Source: a virus | Virus record (IMG/VR): IMGVR_UViG_3300006038_000004 | Coordinates: 1 to 37,133 of that record | Reading direction: 5' to 3' (one strand) | DNA: 37,133 nt | Shown: piece after piece, positions 34,901 to 37,133 of the stretch | Layout of the letters: every line of letters begins with the position of its first letter | How positions within the stretch are numbered: position 1 is the first letter of the stretch | Program-made: the position numbers and the translations under genes | Notes under the pieces: model-generated | Told to the model about the DNA's origin: nothing | Seen by the model: the letters and a program-made list of their open reading frames with translations, nothing else | Databases searched by the model: none

Positions 34901-37133
34901 AAAGAGGGGCCAATGAAGAAAGATCTGAGCTTTGGTCTTTATTCTACTACTGATCCTGTATATTCAAGACAGGATGTGCCTTTTGATAACTTTCATAGAA
35001 GACATCAGAATTTCCTATTTGATATGGGATCTTCTAACCCAGATGTATTTAATCAGGATAATAAGCCTAAGTTAAGGATTATTCCTGTTACATCTAAAAC
35101 TGCCCAGGCCCTTGGTTTCCCTGAAGATTTTATTCAAGAGCAGCCCAAGGAGGATAATATATTCAGGAGTCCTAGTAGATATACTTCAAACGATGCTCCT
35201 GTTATCTCCGTTGATGATGTAGATTTTGAAAAAAGTGGTCTTGAGGACATATCAGGATTTAAGAAAGTTAGATTATTAGAAATAAGAGGGATAAATGCTG
35301 AAGGATTTCCTGTAGGCACTGTGCTAGTTAGCATTAGAAATGAGGATGGGAGTTATGGAAATGTTGTACTTGAAGTATTCTTTAAAAAAGATGCTGGAGC
35401 AACATCAAATGCTGATAACGCTACTATTAGAGCTGTCTATATAGTAGATGATACTGTAGATCCTGTAAAAAGAAGAAGGCAAAGGGCTAGTATTCTTAGT
35501 GCCATTGCAAATAGTAAGGTTGTACCTCCTCAGCTAAAAGAGCAAGCAAAGAATAACCCAGACAAATTTATCCAGGAAGCATATGAGCAAGCCAGAGATG
35601 CAGCAGGAGCAGAGGAACAACTTGGAGAAAAGTTAGTAGACAAATTACTTGAATATGGCGGTCAGGGTATCTTCTTTGTAGATTCCAAAGGAGATAAAAT
35701 GGGAAGAGTGGGAGAACCAGTAGACCCTAATAAAGCCATCTTCTCAACATTTGCTTCCACTGATCTTACCTTCCAGGCTTCCCCTGGGGTAAGTGAGGAA
35801 AGATACACAAATAAGGACAATATTGATGAGTCGGCTGCTAAAGATTGGTGGAGAAGTACAAGAGAGGGAATCCTATCAATCTCTACCCCTGAGGGTGCAA
35901 TGCAAAGAACTTATCAATTTGCAGTAAGTAGAGGTATTCCAAATGTTATAAACAAAGGATCAAGAAATAATCCTATTACTGTAGGCCTAATTAGAGAAAG
36001 GGATCTTGATAAACCTATCATTACTCTACCTACCCTTGGGGATGTGGCAGTAATGGGGGCTTTTAATCAGGAAGGAGAAGGTATTGCTTCTTCTAAACAA
36101 GGAGTGAAAATGCCTCTGGGAACTCCATTATTAAACTATGGAGGAAACCTAATATACCTAAATGCTAGAAAATTCACAAAGGAGGAGACTATCAATATCT
36201 TTGAGATGTTAAAAATCATCTCCGATAGAAATAGAACTACCGAATCTGGACCCATTTTCAAATACCTGCACAAGGTAATTTATATGGCTAACCCAGAAAA
36301 GAATATTGCTCCTACTGCCAGCTCTATAACAATTGACAAGTTTGGAAATTTATATCTGGGCACAAATCAGAACCCTGTACAACTTCTTCCACAAGCCTTG
36401 GAAGATAACAAGGAAAGAATTATGACCTTCCTTGAAGGGGCATACCATAATATCAAGAACAGTGAACTCTTAAGGATTCAGAGAGATCCTAAAGCAAATG
36501 ATCTTGAATTTGCTGAACTTAAAGCTGAAAACGGTAGAATAGAAGTTGTTAACAGATGGAAGAATTATAACTACTATCTTCTGTCAAACAGAACTCCAGA
36601 TGGTAAGTTGAGAACTAATGAGCCTCTGGCTACTAATATTTTAGTTCCACAAGAAGGTGAAAAACCAATAGTTCAGAAATACTCTGAGATCCTGAGCTTT
36701 GATTTTGATCCTTCTAAGTTCATGAGACCCAAGACTGTAGAAGAGCAGAGGGTTGAAGAGAATCCTGAGATTACTGCTACAGATGCTAGGGCAGCTCTTG
36801 CCAAAGTTATTGCAGATGCAAGGCTGGTTGGAATGTCTATTGATAACCTACTTTCCCTTAGGGAAGTGTATGCAGGGGATGATAATCTGTCTGATAAGCA
36901 GAAATCTCAACTTGCAGGGGCCGTTGATACTCTAATAGAGCATATACAGAAGAAAAATGAAGAGCAAGGAGTTCAGCAGCAGGAAGTTAGAGAAGAAGTG
37001 AAACCAATAACTTCTCCTGAAGTAGTTACTACTAAAGAAGAAAACACTCACAAAACTCTGGTATTAAGGAAAGATACCTCAATGGGTGATCAGTTAGATT
37101 TAACTGATAGTGATTGGAGGGAGCTTGAAGAAG
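31961..37133 (+). CDS. Giant virion protein, 5' part (3' end outside window)
   Basis: This frame starts at ATG 31961 and stays open to the window end: 1724 codons without a stop. Residues 1-180 are mixed with Pro-rich stretches (PIPIPGTGLVESGGQ). Residues about 200-230 (FTIGAIGSAVAQDAAIGLATG) and 496-508 (LLGSLTGVVFAGG) are hydrophobic and could insert in a membrane during ejection. Residues 520-840 are helical and charged. Residues about 859-888 are Pro-rich (TPPGETPPPNDGTPPKPPAP). The rest is mixed alpha/beta. In crAss-like phages giant genes here encode ejected cargo, and one nearby carries a virion RNA polymerase; its DFDGD-type motif is not present in the visible part. The role is inference from position and size. 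Confidence 0.6.
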   Translation, partial: MPLPEQDILQQGDVLAAQRNPGFETEALPSPAGFEAPEIAPIPIPGTGLVESGGQAQEAYLSKFNRSILGTRDRVTPGDLPNYSVSDVYNPRYRSILPGEDSEEAFAKAQPWFKQWGNAIAKMSATAAGTFVNGIMAIPDGISGNPYNTTMGNSIDTWLKNLEDTFPNYYTKWQQDHPFMSALPFSGGFSNFWGDKFLKNIGFTIGAIGSAVAQDAAIGLATGGIGEIPMIGSQIGKASLWLNKIFTGTNKADQLLQLGRATGRTGEQLIDLKNLAQAAAGTKVVNGARYAMNLYGSAASEAGFEARDAYNTIRDDLMKDFQKEKGYSATGKDLENIERYAKAAGNVRFGANLALLSISNALQFDAFMKPFSAAKAGFRSSIERDISTKSMIGLKQGSVDAFENIPKSMWGKIRPFVPAVLAEGVFEEGGQYATQIAVENFYERKYLYDKGLAKSSYSKDETPFDARDQVKNVVHSVVQGLKDEFSTDEGLENVLLGSLTGVVFAGGERVMDRLFNKDSDAKLTHATLSLLNSQGVTGILQNHYDNAAAAHRITEDMKQAVKDNDLFKYKNFQHEQFVKFITSGVKAGRFDVRMEQLKMLKEMDNEEFKKAFGLDKTNDNVKTADEYVDVLIQKAQKIKKSYDLINDTFTNPFRNNPKDSTPEGAEEALKHNTFEGWKDDLAFLASINSDVDARLDSIGRDLRTINPNLDHYHVANFTDRKYLKNYANSLEQEVKGLQGLVDQKASADPNADKNRIKSLQAKVQLINNYLTDPNFSEKRFEGTFKNLLQFHLNGQQDVGNVQIPQEALPKLIEYGRDVQRLRQYRDSANKAFDKLSTEEGFNRYFREAFNAQSKYSEQAPPVSPTPPGETPPPNDGTPPKPPAPKPIGVKDKAGKTTNYDPNKEYYVNIEKGKEPVKAFVIEQKPDGKVVVQTAEGDSHEVDQDIFFAKDENAQKVKDEIDTNTSKEDIPPPTPTEDTGTKEGPMKKDLSFGLYSTTDPVYSRQDVPFDNFHRRHQNFLFDMGSSNPDVFNQDNKPKLRIIPVTSKTAQALGFPEDFIQEQPKEDNIFRSPSRYTSNDAPVISVDDVDFEKSGLEDISGFKKVRLLEIRGINAEGFPVGTVLVSIRNEDGSYGNVVLEVFFKKDAGATSNADNATIRAVYIVDDTVDPVKRRRQRASILSAIANSKVVPPQLKEQAKNNPDKFIQEAYEQARDAAGAEEQLGEKLVDKLLEYGGQGIFFVDSKGDKMGRVGEPVDPNKAIFSTFASTDLTFQASPGVSEERYTNKDNIDESAAKDWWRSTREGILSISTPEGAMQRTYQFAVSRGIPNVINKGSRNNPITVGLIRERDLDKPIITLPTLGDVAVMGAFNQEGEGIASSKQGVKMPLGTPLLNYGGNLIYLNARKFTKEETINIFEMLKIISDRNRTTESGPIFKYLHKVIYMANPEKNIAPTASSITIDKFGNLYLGTNQNPVQLLPQALEDNKERIMTFLEGAYHNIKNSELLRIQRDPKANDLEFAELKAENGRIEVVNRWKNYNYYLLSNRTPDGKLRTNEPLATNILVPQEGEKPIVQKYSEILSFDFDPSKFMRPKTVEEQRVEENPEITATDARAALAKVIADARLVGMSIDNLLSLREVYAGDDNLSDKQKSQLAGAVDTLIEHIQKKNEEQGVQQQEVREEVKPITSPEVVTTKEENTHKTLVLRKDTSMGDQLDLTDSDWRELEE

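Larger units (their letters stand above)
493..36863. repeat. Dispersed interrupted palindrome CCC(C)-N1-3-GGG(G)
   Basis: At least 35 sites, read by eye. Positions of the first C: 493, 718, 1105, 2305, 3340, 4739, 7000, 10429, 11062, 14681, 16196, 17041, 18378, 18816, 19362, 20264, 20716, 20805, 21617, 22582, 24019, 24920, 27047, 27485, 27981, 29084, 29848, 30937, 32251, 33558, 33942, 35781, 35886, 36033, 36855. Typical forms are CCCCTGAGGG, CCCTTGGGG and CCCCCTAGGGG. Almost all are inside genes, in different codon phases. The reverse order (GGG then CCC) was noticed only at 25689, 26494 and 28156. Function unknown. Confidence 0.6.

Overview
The window is a contiguous piece of a tailed-phage genome that looks like a crAss-like phage (order Crassvirales), which points to a Bacteroidota host. 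The case rests on gene order (large terminase, portal, small protein, scaffold-like protein, major capsid protein, connector and fibre genes, metallophosphoesterase, ring proteins, a very large tail 'muzzle' protein, then giant virion cargo proteins), on recognisable sequences for TerL, portal, capsid and muzzle, on AT-rich DNA, and on three promoter-like sites of the Bacteroidota type (TTG, 19-20 bases, TAnnTTT). All convincing genes are on the + strand. TAG, TAA and TGA all act as stops, so I see no stop-codon reassignment. I found no tRNA, CRISPR array, insertion sequence or integrase.

Layout. 1-9045 is the packaging and head module: C-terminal part of TerL, portal, a small acidic protein, a scaffold-like protein with its own promoter, the HK97-type major capsid protein, a structured intergenic RNA or terminator, and two head or connector proteins. 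9069-16409 is a surface and fibre module: a probable decoration protein, a terminator, an M15 endolysin, several cysteine-containing or beta-rich proteins, and a tail-collar-type fibre. Four genes here carry Thr/Ser-rich tracts encoded by ACN-type repeats. The module ends in tandem hairpins. 16574-20086, with its own promoter, holds a metallophosphoesterase, probable ring or tail-stabilisation proteins and a possible HU/IHF-like protein, tightly packed with TAATG overlaps. 20094-25028 is the 1644-residue muzzle-type tail protein. 25028-37133 holds cargo or ejection-type proteins; the first looks split by a one-base frameshift, and the last runs off the window after 1724 codons.

The genes together make and fill a podovirus-like particle: TerL and portal package DNA into a capsid built on a scaffold, ring proteins and muzzle close the short tail, fibres bind the host surface, the M15 enzyme probably lyses the cell, and the large cargo proteins are probably carried in the virion and ejected.

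The most interesting observations are: (1) a recurrent interrupted palindrome, CCC(C)-1 to 3 bases-GGG(G), at least 35 copies inside coding sequence in different codon phases; (2) a conserved cargo-protein domain split across two frames at about 25300; (3) Thr/Ser tracts at module boundaries of fibre genes, which may be recombination seams; (4) a shared promoter sequence before the scaffold and phosphoesterase operons.
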